In this document: in pieces, positions 1 to 8,790 of the stretch | How positions within the stretch are numbered: position 1 is the stretch's first letter | Layout: every line of letters begins with the position of its first letter | Program-made: the position numbers and the translations under genes | Origin: Flagellimonas aurea | Lineage (GTDB): Bacteria; Bacteroidota; Bacteroidia; Flavobacteriales; Flavobacteriaceae | DNA length: 64,000 bases | Reading direction: 5' to 3' | Assembly: GCF_017313785.1 (NCBI RefSeq) | Contig: NZ_JAFLNL010000001.1 | Coordinates: forward strand, 558,001-622,000 | Notes under the pieces: generated by a model | Databases searched by the model: none | Seen by the model: the letters and a program-made list of their open reading frames with translations, nothing else | What the model was told of the DNA's origin: nothing

Positions 1-722
1 AAGAGCTCAAAATGGATTTTTTCCTTGGGAACACCATTGTCTTGTAAGGTATCCGTTACCTGATCTATCATTTCTTCTGGGCCACAAAGGTAAAAACCAT
101 CAAACTCGGTTCCCTTGAACTTGTTTTTGAGCACAAAATTCACGGTCGAACGCTCTATCCGTCCAAAAAGGGCATCTTCCTCGGTGGACCTGCTGTACAC
201 ATACTGTACAAAAAAGCGGTCTCCATAACGTTCCTTAATGGATTGTATGGTCTTAAAATACATGGTCTCTTCGGGAGATTGATTTCCGAAGACCAAGACA
301 AAATTGCTTTCTGTGTTGCTCTCCAAAACTGTTTGGGCAATGCTCATGATGGGAGTAATACCGCTTCCCGCTGCAAAAGCCGCTATCTTTTTTGGAGAAG
401 AGGCATCAAAAATAAAGCGCCCTTCGGGGACCATTACCTCAATTTCGTCCCCAGCCTTCAACTGCTCGTTGGCAAAGACGGAAAAAGTTCCCCCTTCCAT
501 TTTTTTGATACCCACCGTCAATTTTCCAGACGAAGGTGGTGATGAAATGGAATAGGCCCTGCGAAGTTCCTTTCCATCCAAAGAGAATTTTAAGGTAATG
601 TATTGACCAGCTTTAAAGCTGTAATCCTCTTTTAAGTTTTCCGGTATGTCAAAGGTAAGGGCCACGGCATTTGGCGTCAATCGGTCCACCGCGGCTATTT
701 TTAGGGCATGAAAATGACTCAT
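1..722 (-). CDS. Ferredoxin-NADP reductase-like flavoprotein, PaaE type (3' end outside window)
   Basis: Reading leftwards from the ATG at 722 gives MSHFHALKIAAVDRLTPNAV and stays open to the window edge, about 240 codons. The RAYSISS segment is the FAD-binding motif of the ferredoxin reductase fold, AAGSGITPIMSIAQ is the NAD(P) pyrophosphate loop, and YLCGPEEMI is the usual C-terminal nucleotide-site motif. These family motifs support electron transfer between NAD(P)H, flavin and an iron-sulfur partner. PaaE-type members carry a C-terminal plant-type 2Fe-2S domain, which would lie outside the window, so its presence is unknown. No paa oxygenase genes are visible on this side, so the physiological partner is not determined. 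Confidence 0.85.
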   Translation of the reverse strand, partial: MSHFHALKIAAVDRLTPNAVALTFDIPENLKEDYSFKAGQYITLKFSLDGKELRRAYSISSPPSSGKLTVGIKKMEGGTFSVFANEQLKAGDEIEVMVPEGRFIFDASSPKKIAAFAAGSGITPIMSIAQTVLESNTESNFVLVFGNQSPEETMYFKTIQSIKERYGDRFFVQYVYSRSTEEDALFGRIERSTVNFVLKNKFKGTEFDGFYLCGPEEMIDQVTDTLQDNGVPKEKIHFEL

Positions 723-738
723 GTATCGAATTTTGCTG

Positions 739-746
739 CAAAATTA
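739..746 (-). promoter_or_regulatory. Candidate -7 element (TAATTTTG) for the reductase gene
   Basis: On the minus strand this octamer matches the Bacteroidetes TAnnTTTG -7 consensus and lies 16 bases before the ATG at 722, giving a short leader. No clear -33 TTG is visible at the usual spacing, so the call rests on one box. Confidence 0.4.
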
Positions 747-842
747 AGCATTACATACTTTTTGCACGCCTATTTTTATAAAAAGCATGTCTCTTCTGTA
801 ACAAATCCGATAAATTAGACACCAACTAAAAAAACGCCAACC

Positions 843-2312
843 ATGCTCAAACATTTTATTGGACTCCAATGGAAGTCTTTTTTTAGGTCAGCAACTTTTA
901 AGACCGAGATTTGGTTTAAGATATTGATGGCCTTGGGGGCCCTATACTTTATTGTGGTTTTCCTAGGAATGGGTGTCGGAGCCTTTTTCTTGATCAAGGA
1001 AATGGAAATTGGGGATCCGCTTCGTGTTGTCAATCAGTTTATGATCTATTATTTGGCCTTTGACCTAGTGTTTAGGTACATGCTGCAAAAAATGCCCGTC
1101 ACCAATATCAAACCTTTGCTCTATCTGCCCATTAGCAAGAGCAAAGTGGTCAATTTTTCATTGGGAAAAACGGTCATATCCTTCTTTAACCTTGCACATG
1201 CCTTCTTCTTTATTCCGTTTAGTATAGTTTTACTTGTGGAGGGATATCCACCTTTGCAAGTCGTAGGTTGGCATCTGGCATTAATGGCCATAATTTACTG
1301 TAACAACTTTATCAATGTAATGGTGAACAACCAGAATGTGGTTTTTTATGTCATTGCGGCATTGTTCATTGTTGCGGGTGCATCACAGTATTACCAATGG
1401 TTTGATATTACCATCTATACCGGTCCAATTTTCGATTTTTTCTACGACATCCCTTGGACGGCGATTATCCCTTGGTTGATTTTGATAGGATTGTATTATG
1501 GCGCCTTTGCCTATTTTAAAAAACATATGTATCTGGATGGCGGTTTGGCCAAGAAACAGACCGAGGCCAAGACCGAAAACCTCGAATGGTTGGATCGCTT
1601 TGGGAATTTGGGAACCTTCCTGAAGAACGACATCAAACTGATAAAACGAAACAAACGATCACGTTCTGCCGTAATTGCAGGCGCCTTCTTTATATTTTAT
1701 GGACTCCTGTTTTTTACCGGGGCTTTGGAAGTTTACGATGGCCCTTTCTGGAAAATCTTTGCAGGGATATTCGTTACCGGCGGTTTCCTGTTCAGTTTTG
1801 GGCAGTACGTGCCCAGTTGGGACAGTAGTTATTACCCCTTGATGATGAGCCAAAACATCAAATATCGCGAATACCTCTCCTCAAAATGGTATTTGGTGAT
1901 TATTGCGACCATTATATCCACCATTTTGGCCACTTTCTATATCTATTTTGGATGGGAAGCCTATGCTGCCGTTTTGGTAGGGGGCATTTATAATATTGGT
2001 ATAAACAGCTATCTGGTGCTTTGGGGCGGAGCTTACGTCAAAACCCCGATAGATCTTACCTCCAACAAAAAGGCATTTGGAGACAAGCAGGCTTTTAACG
2101 CAAAAACGCTTCTGCTCACTTTACCAAAATTGGTATTGCCCATCGGTATTTATGCCATTGGCCACTTTTTGATCAACCCCATGGCCGGATACATTTTTGT
2201 GGCCGTTTTTGGTTTACTCGGGTTCGTTTTCAAGAACAAAGTGTTCACCATGATCGAGGGCATCTATAAAAAGGAGAAATACAAAACTTTACTAGCATAC
2301 AAACAGAAATAA
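843..2312 (+). CDS. ABC transporter permease-like membrane protein (DUF5687 type)
   Basis: The 489-residue product is strongly hydrophobic, with about a dozen predicted transmembrane stretches from residue 25 to the C-terminus. A polar segment near residues 235-270 (KKQTEAKTENLEWLDRF) is a likely cytoplasmic loop. It has no ATPase motifs. The next gene, 21 bases downstream on the same strand, is an ABC ATPase, so the two probably form one transporter. In Flavobacteriia, DUF5687 proteins are regularly paired with such an ATPase; the substrate is unknown. The ATG at 843 is the first plausible start. Confidence 0.8.
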   Translation: MLKHFIGLQWKSFFRSATFKTEIWFKILMALGALYFIVVFLGMGVGAFFLIKEMEIGDPLRVVNQFMIYYLAFDLVFRYMLQKMPVTNIKPLLYLPISKSKVVNFSLGKTVISFFNLAHAFFFIPFSIVLLVEGYPPLQVVGWHLALMAIIYCNNFINVMVNNQNVVFYVIAALFIVAGASQYYQWFDITIYTGPIFDFFYDIPWTAIIPWLILIGLYYGAFAYFKKHMYLDGGLAKKQTEAKTENLEWLDRFGNLGTFLKNDIKLIKRNKRSRSAVIAGAFFIFYGLLFFTGALEVYDGPFWKIFAGIFVTGGFLFSFGQYVPSWDSSYYPLMMSQNIKYREYLSSKWYLVIIATIISTILATFYIYFGWEAYAAVLVGGIYNIGINSYLVLWGGAYVKTPIDLTSNKKAFGDKQAFNAKTLLLTLPKLVLPIGIYAIGHFLINPMAGYIFVAVFGLLGFVFKNKVFTMIEGIYKKEKYKTLLAYKQK

Positions 2313-2333
2313 CACACCATTAATATAAAATAC

Positions 2334-3029
2334 ATGATCACAGTTCATAATTTGACCAAGACCTACGGTGAGAACACCGTTTTGAACATTGACCGCTTGG
2401 AGATTCCCAAAGGACAGAGCTTTGGCTTGGTCGGGAACAATGGAGCGGGGAAAACAACGCTTTTCAGTTTGTTGCTCGATTTGATTCAGCCCTCATCCGG
2501 CCATATCATCAATAAAGATGTGCAAGTGGACCAGAGCGAGGATTGGAAACCCTTTACCTCTGCCTTTATCGATGAGACCTTTTTGATCGGGTACCTCACC
2601 CCCGAGGAGTACTTCTACTTTATCGGGGAGCTGCGCGGCAGGAACAAGGCCGATGTGGATGCCCTGTTGTCCAATTTTGAGGATTTCTTTCACGATGAGA
2701 TCTTGGGCCAGAAAAAGTATTTGCGGGACCTTTCCAAAGGAAACCAAAAGAAAGTGGGCATTGTGGCCAGCTTTATCGGCAACCCCGAAGTGGTGATCTT
2801 GGACGAGCCTTTTGCCAATTTGGACCCGACCACCCAAATCCGATTAAAGGGAATCATCAAAGATCTGGCGGCCAAAGATGGGGTCACTGTTTTGGTTTCC
2901 AGTCACGATTTGATCCACGTAACCGAAGTTTGTGAACGGATCGTGGTGCTCAACAAGGGCGAAATTGTGAAGGATATCCATACCTCTGCGGAAACCATGA
3001 AGGAACTCGAAGCCTTCTTTGCAGGCTGA
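2334..3029 (+). CDS. ABC transporter ATP-binding protein
   Basis: This 231-residue single nucleotide-binding domain has Walker A GNNGAGKT near residues 35-42, a signature loop LSKGNQKK (a variant of LSGGQ, as in CcmA/NatA-like exporters), Walker B VVILDEPF and an H-loop SSHD. It would power the preceding membrane protein, with which it is probably co-transcribed. There is no substrate-binding protein nearby, which favours export or membrane remodelling over uptake. The substrate cannot be inferred. Confidence 0.9.
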   Translation: MITVHNLTKTYGENTVLNIDRLEIPKGQSFGLVGNNGAGKTTLFSLLLDLIQPSSGHIINKDVQVDQSEDWKPFTSAFIDETFLIGYLTPEEYFYFIGELRGRNKADVDALLSNFEDFFHDEILGQKKYLRDLSKGNQKKVGIVASFIGNPEVVILDEPFANLDPTTQIRLKGIIKDLAAKDGVTVLVSSHDLIHVTEVCERIVVLNKGEIVKDIHTSAETMKELEAFFAG

Positions 3030-3128
3030 TGTTTGAAAAGCGACATTAAAATTCTTGCATTTTATCGATAAGCCTTATAATAATCCGCTCATTTTTGAGT
3101 TTAAGGTTACACAAGATTATCGATAATT

Positions 3129-5660
3129 TTGAAGCTTCATCATACATTTTTAGGCGCCATGGTTTTGGGAGGACTTGCATTCAATGCCTGTTCCACCCAA
3201 AAGGACAAGTTCATCAATCGAAATTGGCACGCCATCAATACCGAGTTCAATACCTTGTACAACGGTAACCTGGCCTTTCAAAAAGGGCTGGAAGAAATCA
3301 ATGCCAACTACCGTGACGACTATTGGGAAATCCTTCCCGTGGAGCGACTCAAGGTGACCGATGAGATAAAACTGGACTCCGAGGACAACAACCCCAACTT
3401 TCTTATTGCAGAGGAAAAGGCCACCAAGGCCATCCAAAAGCACAGCATGGACATCAAGGACGAGGAGCGCAATCCACAGATCGATGAAGCGTTTCTTTTG
3501 TTGGGGAAGTCCCGCTATTTTGACCAGCGTTATATTCCCGCGCTGGAATCTTTCAACTACATCCTTAGAAAGTACAGCAAGAGCGACAAATTGAACGAAG
3601 CCACCATTTGGCGGGAAAAAACCAACATGCGGTTGGACAACCCCGAAGTGGCCATTAAAAACTTGAAGCGACTTTTCAAATACGAAAAGCTGAAGGACCA
3701 GGAATATGCCGATGCCAATGCGGTTCTCGCCCAGTGCTATATCAACTTGAATGCGCCCGATACCGCCATTCAAAAATTAAAAATATCTCAAGCGTACACC
3801 AAAAAGAATCCCGAAAAGGGAAGATACCTGTTCATAATCGGGCAGTTGTACGACCAATTGGGGCATCAGGACAGTGCCAACTATGCCTACAACAAGGTCA
3901 TAGAGCTCAACCGTAAATCACCACGGGTGTACATGATCAATGCCTATTTAAAGACAATACAGAACACCGAACTTGCTGAAGAAAACCGAGAGGGGATGTT
4001 GGAATACCTCACCGATTTGGAAGAGAACCGGGAGAACCGGCCCTTTTTGGACAAAATCTACCGTCAAGTGGCCGATTATCATTTGGCCTACGAAGAGGAT
4101 AGTTTGGCCTTGGCTTATTATAACAAATCGATTCAGGCGACCCAAGGAGAACGCAAGTTGTTCGCCTTGAACTATCAAAGTTTGGCAGACTATTATTTTG
4201 ATAAGGATGAATATCGATTGGCAGGTTCCTACTACGATAGTACTTTGACCAACCTGAACGAAAACACAAGAAAGCATCGCAATATCAGTAAAAAACTGGA
4301 CAACCTAGAGGATGTAATCAAATATGAGGATATCGTTCAGCACGCCGATAGTGTGATTACATTGTACCAAATGCCCGTTGCAGAACGAACCGCTTATTTT
4401 GAGGACCATATTGCCGAGATGAAACGCAAGGAAGAAGCGGAGGCGGAGAAACAACTGGAACGTACCAATGCCGGTTTTGCTACGTTTGCCAACAGTAAGG
4501 GCGGTAAAGAGAATCAGGGAAAGTTCTATTTCTATAACATTACCAGTCTGGGCCACGGCAGAAACGATTTTAAGACCCGTTGGGGCACAAGGAATTTAGA
4601 GGACGATTGGCGCTGGAGCAACAAATCCAAAACCTTGGTTTCCGAAGCAACAGGAGAGGAGATTGCTGCCAACGAAGAAGTGTTGACCGAGGACCAAAAA
4701 TATTCAGTCGACTATTATTTGGAACAAGTGCCCACCGATGTGGCCGTTATCGATAGTTTGAAGGGTGAACGCAATTTCGCCAATTATCAATTAGGACTGA
4801 TTTATAAAGAGAAGTTCAAGGACAATATGCTGGCCGCTGCCAAATTGGAGCGCGTACTGTCCTCCAATCCCGAAGAGCGTTTGATTTTGCCATCAAAATA
4901 TAATCTGTACAAGATTTACGAGGAATCCGGAAGCCCATTGGCAATGGACATGAAACAGAACATTATTACCAATCACCCGGATACACGCTACGCAGAAATT
5001 TTGTTGAACCCACAGGCTGTACTTGACGGAAATACGGATAGTCCTGATGCGAGGTATGCGGCCTTGTTCAAAAAGTATGAACAGCAGCAATTTTTGGAAG
5101 TTATTACCCAATCGGAAGAATATATCAACCAATTTACTGGAGACCCCATTGTGCCCAAGTTCGAGATGCTGAAAGCGAACGCCATTGGCCGTTTGCAAGG
5201 TTTTGAACCCTTTAAGGAAGCTTTGAACTATGTAGCACTCACCTATCCCAACAATCCCGAGGGCAAAAAGGCCGAACAGATGGTAGAGGAACAACTCCCC
5301 AAATTGGAAACCAAGGAATTTTCCCCAGAAACAGGTTCCACAGGAGCAGGAAACTGGAAAGTGGTTTTTCCGTTCAAGATCAAGAATGATGAAAATGCGA
5401 CCAAGCTCAAAAACCGTTTGGTCGAGGTAGTGGACGAACTAAATTACAAGAACATTGTATCCAAGGACATCTATAATTTGGAAGATGAGTTTGTGGTGGT
5501 ACATGGGTTTCCATCCCAAGATTTCGCCCTGGGCTTTGCTGAGCTTATAAAAAACAATAAGGACTACCTCATTAAAGATGAGAATTTTGTAGTTTTATCC
5601 GACAATTATAAAATTATACAGGTCCATAAGAATTTGGAATCATACAAAGCACAATTTTAA
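3129..5660 (+). CDS. sprE: Gliding motility / type IX secretion lipoprotein SprE (PorW homologue)
   Basis: The 843-residue product begins with a lipoprotein signal ending at Cys20 (LAFNACS). The N-terminal KDKFINRNWHAINTEFNTLY and NGNLAFQKGLEEIN regions are characteristic of SprE/PorW. Multiple TPR-like helical repeats follow between residues 110 and 380 and again after 560. SprE is an outer-membrane lipoprotein needed for gliding and T9SS function in Flavobacterium johnsoniae. Translation appears to start at TTG 3129. The first ATG (3159) would leave only ten residues before the lipobox Cys, too short for a signal peptide. Position next to bactofilin and the ATP synthase operon fits other Flavobacteriaceae. 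Confidence 0.88.
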   Translation: MKLHHTFLGAMVLGGLAFNACSTQKDKFINRNWHAINTEFNTLYNGNLAFQKGLEEINANYRDDYWEILPVERLKVTDEIKLDSEDNNPNFLIAEEKATKAIQKHSMDIKDEERNPQIDEAFLLLGKSRYFDQRYIPALESFNYILRKYSKSDKLNEATIWREKTNMRLDNPEVAIKNLKRLFKYEKLKDQEYADANAVLAQCYINLNAPDTAIQKLKISQAYTKKNPEKGRYLFIIGQLYDQLGHQDSANYAYNKVIELNRKSPRVYMINAYLKTIQNTELAEENREGMLEYLTDLEENRENRPFLDKIYRQVADYHLAYEEDSLALAYYNKSIQATQGERKLFALNYQSLADYYFDKDEYRLAGSYYDSTLTNLNENTRKHRNISKKLDNLEDVIKYEDIVQHADSVITLYQMPVAERTAYFEDHIAEMKRKEEAEAEKQLERTNAGFATFANSKGGKENQGKFYFYNITSLGHGRNDFKTRWGTRNLEDDWRWSNKSKTLVSEATGEEIAANEEVLTEDQKYSVDYYLEQVPTDVAVIDSLKGERNFANYQLGLIYKEKFKDNMLAAAKLERVLSSNPEERLILPSKYNLYKIYEESGSPLAMDMKQNIITNHPDTRYAEILLNPQAVLDGNTDSPDARYAALFKKYEQQQFLEVITQSEEYINQFTGDPIVPKFEMLKANAIGRLQGFEPFKEALNYVALTYPNNPEGKKAEQMVEEQLPKLETKEFSPETGSTGAGNWKVVFPFKIKNDENATKLKNRLVEVVDELNYKNIVSKDIYNLEDEFVVVHGFPSQDFALGFAELIKNNKDYLIKDENFVVLSDNYKIIQVHKNLESYKAQF

Positions 5661-5681
5661 TCCCCAAAACCCTAGAACACT

Positions 5682-6107
5682 ATGTTTTCTGACAACAAAA
5701 AACCACGACCTATGAATGAATTTGGCGGGCAGCCCAACAGAATTGAAAAGAACACTAAAATAAAAGGTGATATTACTTCGGAAGCCGACTTTAGAATAGA
5801 TGGCAAACTGGAGGGCAATGTGACCACGTCCGGTAAGGTCGTTATCGGAAAGGATGGCTATATCAACGGAAAAGTAGAATGTGTGAATGCTGATATCGAA
5901 GGTAAATTCAATGGTGAGCTCAATGTAAAGGACCTCCTTTCCTTAAAATCTTCTGCATATATCGAAGGCACCGTAAGCGTAGCAAAATTGGCCGTAGAAC
6001 CCGGGGCAACCTTCAATGCCGCCTGTACCATGGGCAAGGGTGCTGCATCTGCATCCGCAACCAAAATGCAGTCAACCACAAAGAATGAGCCAGCAAAAGC
6101 CTCCTAA
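5682..6107 (+). CDS. Bactofilin (polymer-forming cytoskeletal protein)
   Basis: The 141-residue protein has an unstructured N-terminus and a central run of short beta repeats (residues 25-110: TKIKGDITSEADFRIDGKLE, then GKVVIGKDGYINGKV) typical of the bactofilin DUF583 beta-helix. It ends in a low-complexity Ala/Ser/Lys tail. Bactofilins self-assemble into filaments that scaffold envelope enzymes. The gene lies 21 bases after sprE and overlaps the start of the AtpZ-like gene by 23 bases, so sprE, bactofilin and atpZ are probably one transcript. Confidence 0.88.
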   Translation: MFSDNKKPRPMNEFGGQPNRIEKNTKIKGDITSEADFRIDGKLEGNVTTSGKVVIGKDGYINGKVECVNADIEGKFNGELNVKDLLSLKSSAYIEGTVSVAKLAVEPGATFNAACTMGKGAASASATKMQSTTKNEPAKAS

Positions 6108-6315
6108 AAAGTATAAAAAGACAATCAATACAGCCGCCCGTTTGTCTGGTTCCGCCATTCAAATGGGCGTTGTCATTTATTTGGGGGTATGGGGCGGTAA
6201 ATGGCTGGATGGTCATTTTCGGACGGAAAGAGTATTCTTGCCCATCTGTACTGTACTTGCGGTTGGTATTTCCATATATTTGGTAATTCAACAGGTCAAA
6301 AAAATCAACGATTGA
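6085..6315 (+). CDS. AtpZ/AtpI-like ATP synthase accessory membrane protein
   Basis: From ATG 6085 the product is 76 residues (MSQQKPPKKYKKTIN...) with a basic N-terminus and two transmembrane helices (about 22-40 and 48-66), the layout of AtpZ/AtpI proteins. These help insert or assemble the c-ring, and some conduct Mg2+ or Ca2+. An upstream in-frame ATG at 6016 lies inside bactofilin and was not used. The gene sits just ahead of the ATP synthase operon, as expected. Confidence 0.8.
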   Translation: MSQQKPPKKYKKTINTAARLSGSAIQMGVVIYLGVWGGKWLDGHFRTERVFLPICTVLAVGISIYLVIQQVKKIND

Positions 6316-6701
6316 AGTTAAGGACTTACCCTATTCGATTTGTTTTCCTTTTGTTAGTAGGATTAATAGCCTTGTTCTTTGCACAGTCATGGATTTTGGA
6401 GGGCAAGGGCCATGACCCGCACTCATTACATGTTATAAAGAGCTATGTGCTCAACCTGATAATGGCTTTGATCGTTTTTTTTGCCATTTACATTTTCAGG
6501 AACAAATACAGGGACTTGCTCGGCTTCTTTTTTTTAGGGGGGAGTCTTCTAAAGTTTGCACTTTTTTTCATTTTTCTATACCCCTCCTATATTTTGGACG
6601 GCACTCTGGAGCGTTTGGAGTTCCTTGTGTTCTTTGTACCCTATGGATTTGCGCTCGTTCTGGAAACCTACTTTTTGGTGAAACTGCTTAATACTGTGTA
6701 A
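6312..6701 (+). CDS. Small four-helix membrane protein between atpZ and atpB (DUF6168-like)
   Basis: This is a 129-residue, very hydrophobic protein with four predicted transmembrane helices. The TTG start at 6312 overlaps the TGA stop of the AtpZ-like gene (TTGA), suggesting translational coupling. An in-frame extension back to 6201 would bury the start inside the AtpZ gene in another frame and is unlikely. Flavobacterial ATP synthase loci commonly carry a small membrane protein of this size here. The family name is from memory and the function is unknown; a role in F0 assembly is inference from position. Confidence 0.7.
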   Translation: MKLRTYPIRFVFLLLVGLIALFFAQSWILEGKGHDPHSLHVIKSYVLNLIMALIVFFAIYIFRNKYRDLLGFFFLGGSLLKFALFFIFLYPSYILDGTLERLEFLVFFVPYGFALVLETYFLVKLLNTV

Positions 6702-6779
6702 CAAAGGGTGGATTTTATTCAAAAAAAACAAAGAAAAAAATAATACCCGAAAAAGCTTTTTTCTTTTGAAGGAGCAATG

Positions 6780-6787
6780 TATTTTTG
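6780..6787 (+). promoter_or_regulatory. Candidate -7 element (TATTTTTG) of the ATP synthase operon
   Basis: This perfect TAnnTTTG match lies 32 bases before the atpB ATG, within an A/T-rich spacer of about 120 bases. The -33 region is T-rich but has no clear TTG at the expected spacing. It is the best promoter candidate for atpBEFHAG. Confidence 0.5.
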
Positions 6788-6819
6788 CACCAATTTTTGA
6801 GGACCCATAGTTGGATCAT

Positions 6820-7959
6820 ATGCGATATTCTTTTTTCAGTAAAAAACTAGTTGCCGTAATTTTTTTAATTGCGGGATTTGTATCGGCCCAAAATCATGAG
6901 GGAGAAGAAGTTGAAACCGGTGCGCATGATTTAAAGACCCAAATCAAGGAATATATCGATCATCACTTGTTGGATTCGTATGACTTCAATCTGTATTCCT
7001 ACACTACGGATGAAGGAGAGCACAAATACATCGGATTCCCGCTTCCTGTGATTCTTTGGGATAATGGACTCAAGGTTTTTTCTTCTTCACAGTTTGAGCA
7101 TGGGGAGGCCGTAGCTGAAGTGGATGGAAATCACTACGCACTTTATCACAACAAAATATACAAGACCGATGCCGAGGGAACCATTAATTTTGGTGGTCAT
7201 CACGGAGACGAAACCCATACCGAGGATGCTTTTGGCGAGGATTTGGTAGTGGATGATGCCCATCCGACCAACGAAAAGCCACTGGATTTCTCCATTACCA
7301 AAAATGTTGTTTTTATAATGGCCGTTGCGCTTTTGATGTTTTTGGTTTTCCGTTCCATGGCGAAAAGATATCAGAAGAGCACCATGCCAAGAGGTGTCGG
7401 AAGGTTTTTGGAGCCTTTGGTACTTTTTGTTCGTGATGAGATTGCCATTCCAAATATTGGAGAGCACAAGTACAAAAAATACATGAGTTATTTGCTTACC
7501 GTATTCTTCTTTGTGTGGGTCATCAACCTATTGGGGCTTACCCCACTTGGTGTAAACGTAACCAACAATATCGCCGTTACTTTTGCCTTGGCGATGATCA
7601 CTTACCTTATCACAACTTTTACGGGGAACAAAAACTACTGGAAGCATATCTTTTGGATGCCCGGCGTACCGGTTCCCATGAAGATTATATTGGCGCCCAT
7701 CGAATTGTTGGGGACGTTCATCAAGCCATTTTCATTGATGATTCGTTTGTATGCCAACATCACCGCAGGTCACGTGGTATTAATGAGTATTATCGGGTTG
7801 ATGTTCATATTTAAGAACTGGATAGGAAGCCCATTGTCCTTCTTGTTGGCATTCGCACTTTCTTTGTTGGAACTGTTGGTGGCGGCATTGCAGGCATATA
7901 TTTTTACTATGTTGTCCGCCCTATATTTTGGTATGGCGGTGGAAGAAGACCATCATTAA
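6820..7959 (+). CDS. atpB: F0F1 ATP synthase subunit a
   Basis: Subunit a forms the proton half-channels of F0. The 379-residue product begins with a cleavable-looking signal sequence (MRYSFFSKKLVAVIFLIAGF, then VSAQ) and a periplasmic acidic/His-rich region of about 140 residues. Both are typical of Bacteroidetes AtpB and absent from the Escherichia coli protein. Five or so membrane helices follow, including IKPFSLMIRLYANITAGHVV, whose Arg is the essential stator arginine. A TTG nine bases upstream is in frame, but ATG 6820 gives a normal signal peptide. Confidence 0.95.
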   Translation: MRYSFFSKKLVAVIFLIAGFVSAQNHEGEEVETGAHDLKTQIKEYIDHHLLDSYDFNLYSYTTDEGEHKYIGFPLPVILWDNGLKVFSSSQFEHGEAVAEVDGNHYALYHNKIYKTDAEGTINFGGHHGDETHTEDAFGEDLVVDDAHPTNEKPLDFSITKNVVFIMAVALLMFLVFRSMAKRYQKSTMPRGVGRFLEPLVLFVRDEIAIPNIGEHKYKKYMSYLLTVFFFVWVINLLGLTPLGVNVTNNIAVTFALAMITYLITTFTGNKNYWKHIFWMPGVPVPMKIILAPIELLGTFIKPFSLMIRLYANITAGHVVLMSIIGLMFIFKNWIGSPLSFLLAFALSLLELLVAALQAYIFTMLSALYFGMAVEEDHH

Positions 7960-7996
7960 TTAAGAGTAGAACGTTTAATATTTAAATTCATATATC

Positions 7997-8188
7997 ATGA
8001 CAATTCCAAACATCGTAGGTGCTGGTTTGATCGTAATCGGAGCAGGATTGGGTATCGGTAGAATCGGTGGACAGGCAATGGAAGCCATTGCACGTCAACC
8101 TGAAGCTTCTGGTAAGATCCAAACAGCAATGTTGATTGCGGCAGCCCTTATTGAAGGTATCGGTTTCGCAGCTCTTTTTGCAGCTTAA
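7997..8188 (+). CDS. atpE: F0F1 ATP synthase subunit c
   Basis: This 63-residue hairpin protein has two transmembrane helices joined by the polar loop RQPEASGK. The ion-carrying carboxylate is Glu53 in AALIEGIGF. Aligning to Na+-type c subunits, the positions that supply Gln and Ser/Thr ligands are Ile20 and Gly54 here, so the ring should carry protons (inference). A strong hairpin follows the stop codon (8206-8239). Confidence 0.97.
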   Translation: MTIPNIVGAGLIVIGAGLGIGRIGGQAMEAIARQPEASGKIQTAMLIAAALIEGIGFAALFAA

Positions 8189-8205
8189 TAACCGTTAAAA
8201 CATTG

Positions 8206-8239
8206 ATGAAGGCCATAGCGGTTGGCTATGGTCCTTCAT
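8206..8239 (+). promoter_or_regulatory. Strong mRNA hairpin in the atpE-atpF spacer
   Basis: ATGAAGGCCATAGC (8206-8219) can pair with GCTATGGTCCTTCAT (8225-8239), giving 14 base pairs with one bulged T and a 5-base loop. No T-tract follows directly, so it is not a canonical terminator. Placed 17 bases after atpE, it could stabilise the upstream transcript or partly attenuate transcription. Confidence 0.6.
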
Positions 8240-8284
8240 TGATTTTAAAGTGATAGAGTTTAAAGAATTCATATTTTAAGATAA

Positions 8285-8785
8285 ATGGAAAAGTTAATCG
8301 AACAGTTTTCCTTCGGGTTGTTTTTCTGGCAATTGTTGCTTTTTGTGGCTCTTTTGTTCTTGCTTAGAAAGTATGCATGGAAACCCATCCTTGGAGCGGT
8401 AGAGAAACGTGAGGAAGGCATTAAAGGTGCACTTGAAGCTGCAGAAGCTGCAAAGAAAGAAATGCAGAACGTAACAGCCGACAGCGAAAGACTGTTGCAA
8501 GAAGCGAGAGCCGAAAGGGATGCATTGCTTAAAGAGGCAAGGGATATAAAAGCAAGCATTATCTCCGAGGCCAAAGAGCAGGCTCAGGTAGAGGGGAATA
8601 AGATGATCAAACAGGCCCAGGCAACCATAGAGAGCGAAAAGAAAGCAGCCGTAGCCGATATCAAAGCGCAGGTAGCGAGCCTATCTTTGGAAATTGCCGA
8701 AAAAGTAATCAAGGAAGAACTGTCCGAAAAAGGTAAGCAACAAAAGTTGGTCGAGGACATGTTGGGCGATATTAAACTGAACTAA
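8285..8785 (+). CDS. atpF: F0F1 ATP synthase subunit b
   Basis: The product is 166 residues: one N-terminal transmembrane helix (about 9-28, FGLFFWQLLLFVALLFLLRK) followed by a long charged helix rich in Glu, Lys and Ala through to the C-terminus. This is the peripheral stalk subunit that dimerises and holds F1 to subunit a. The length is standard. The gene lies between atpE and atpH, six bases ahead of atpH. Confidence 0.95.
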   Translation: MEKLIEQFSFGLFFWQLLLFVALLFLLRKYAWKPILGAVEKREEGIKGALEAAEAAKKEMQNVTADSERLLQEARAERDALLKEARDIKASIISEAKEQAQVEGNKMIKQAQATIESEKKAAVADIKAQVASLSLEIAEKVIKEELSEKGKQQKLVEDMLGDIKLN

Positions 8786-8790
8786 GGAAC

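Noticed and set aside
6201..6311. N-terminal extension of the small membrane protein before atpB
   Set aside because: It lies wholly inside the AtpZ-like gene in another frame; the TTGA overlap start at 6312 is simpler.
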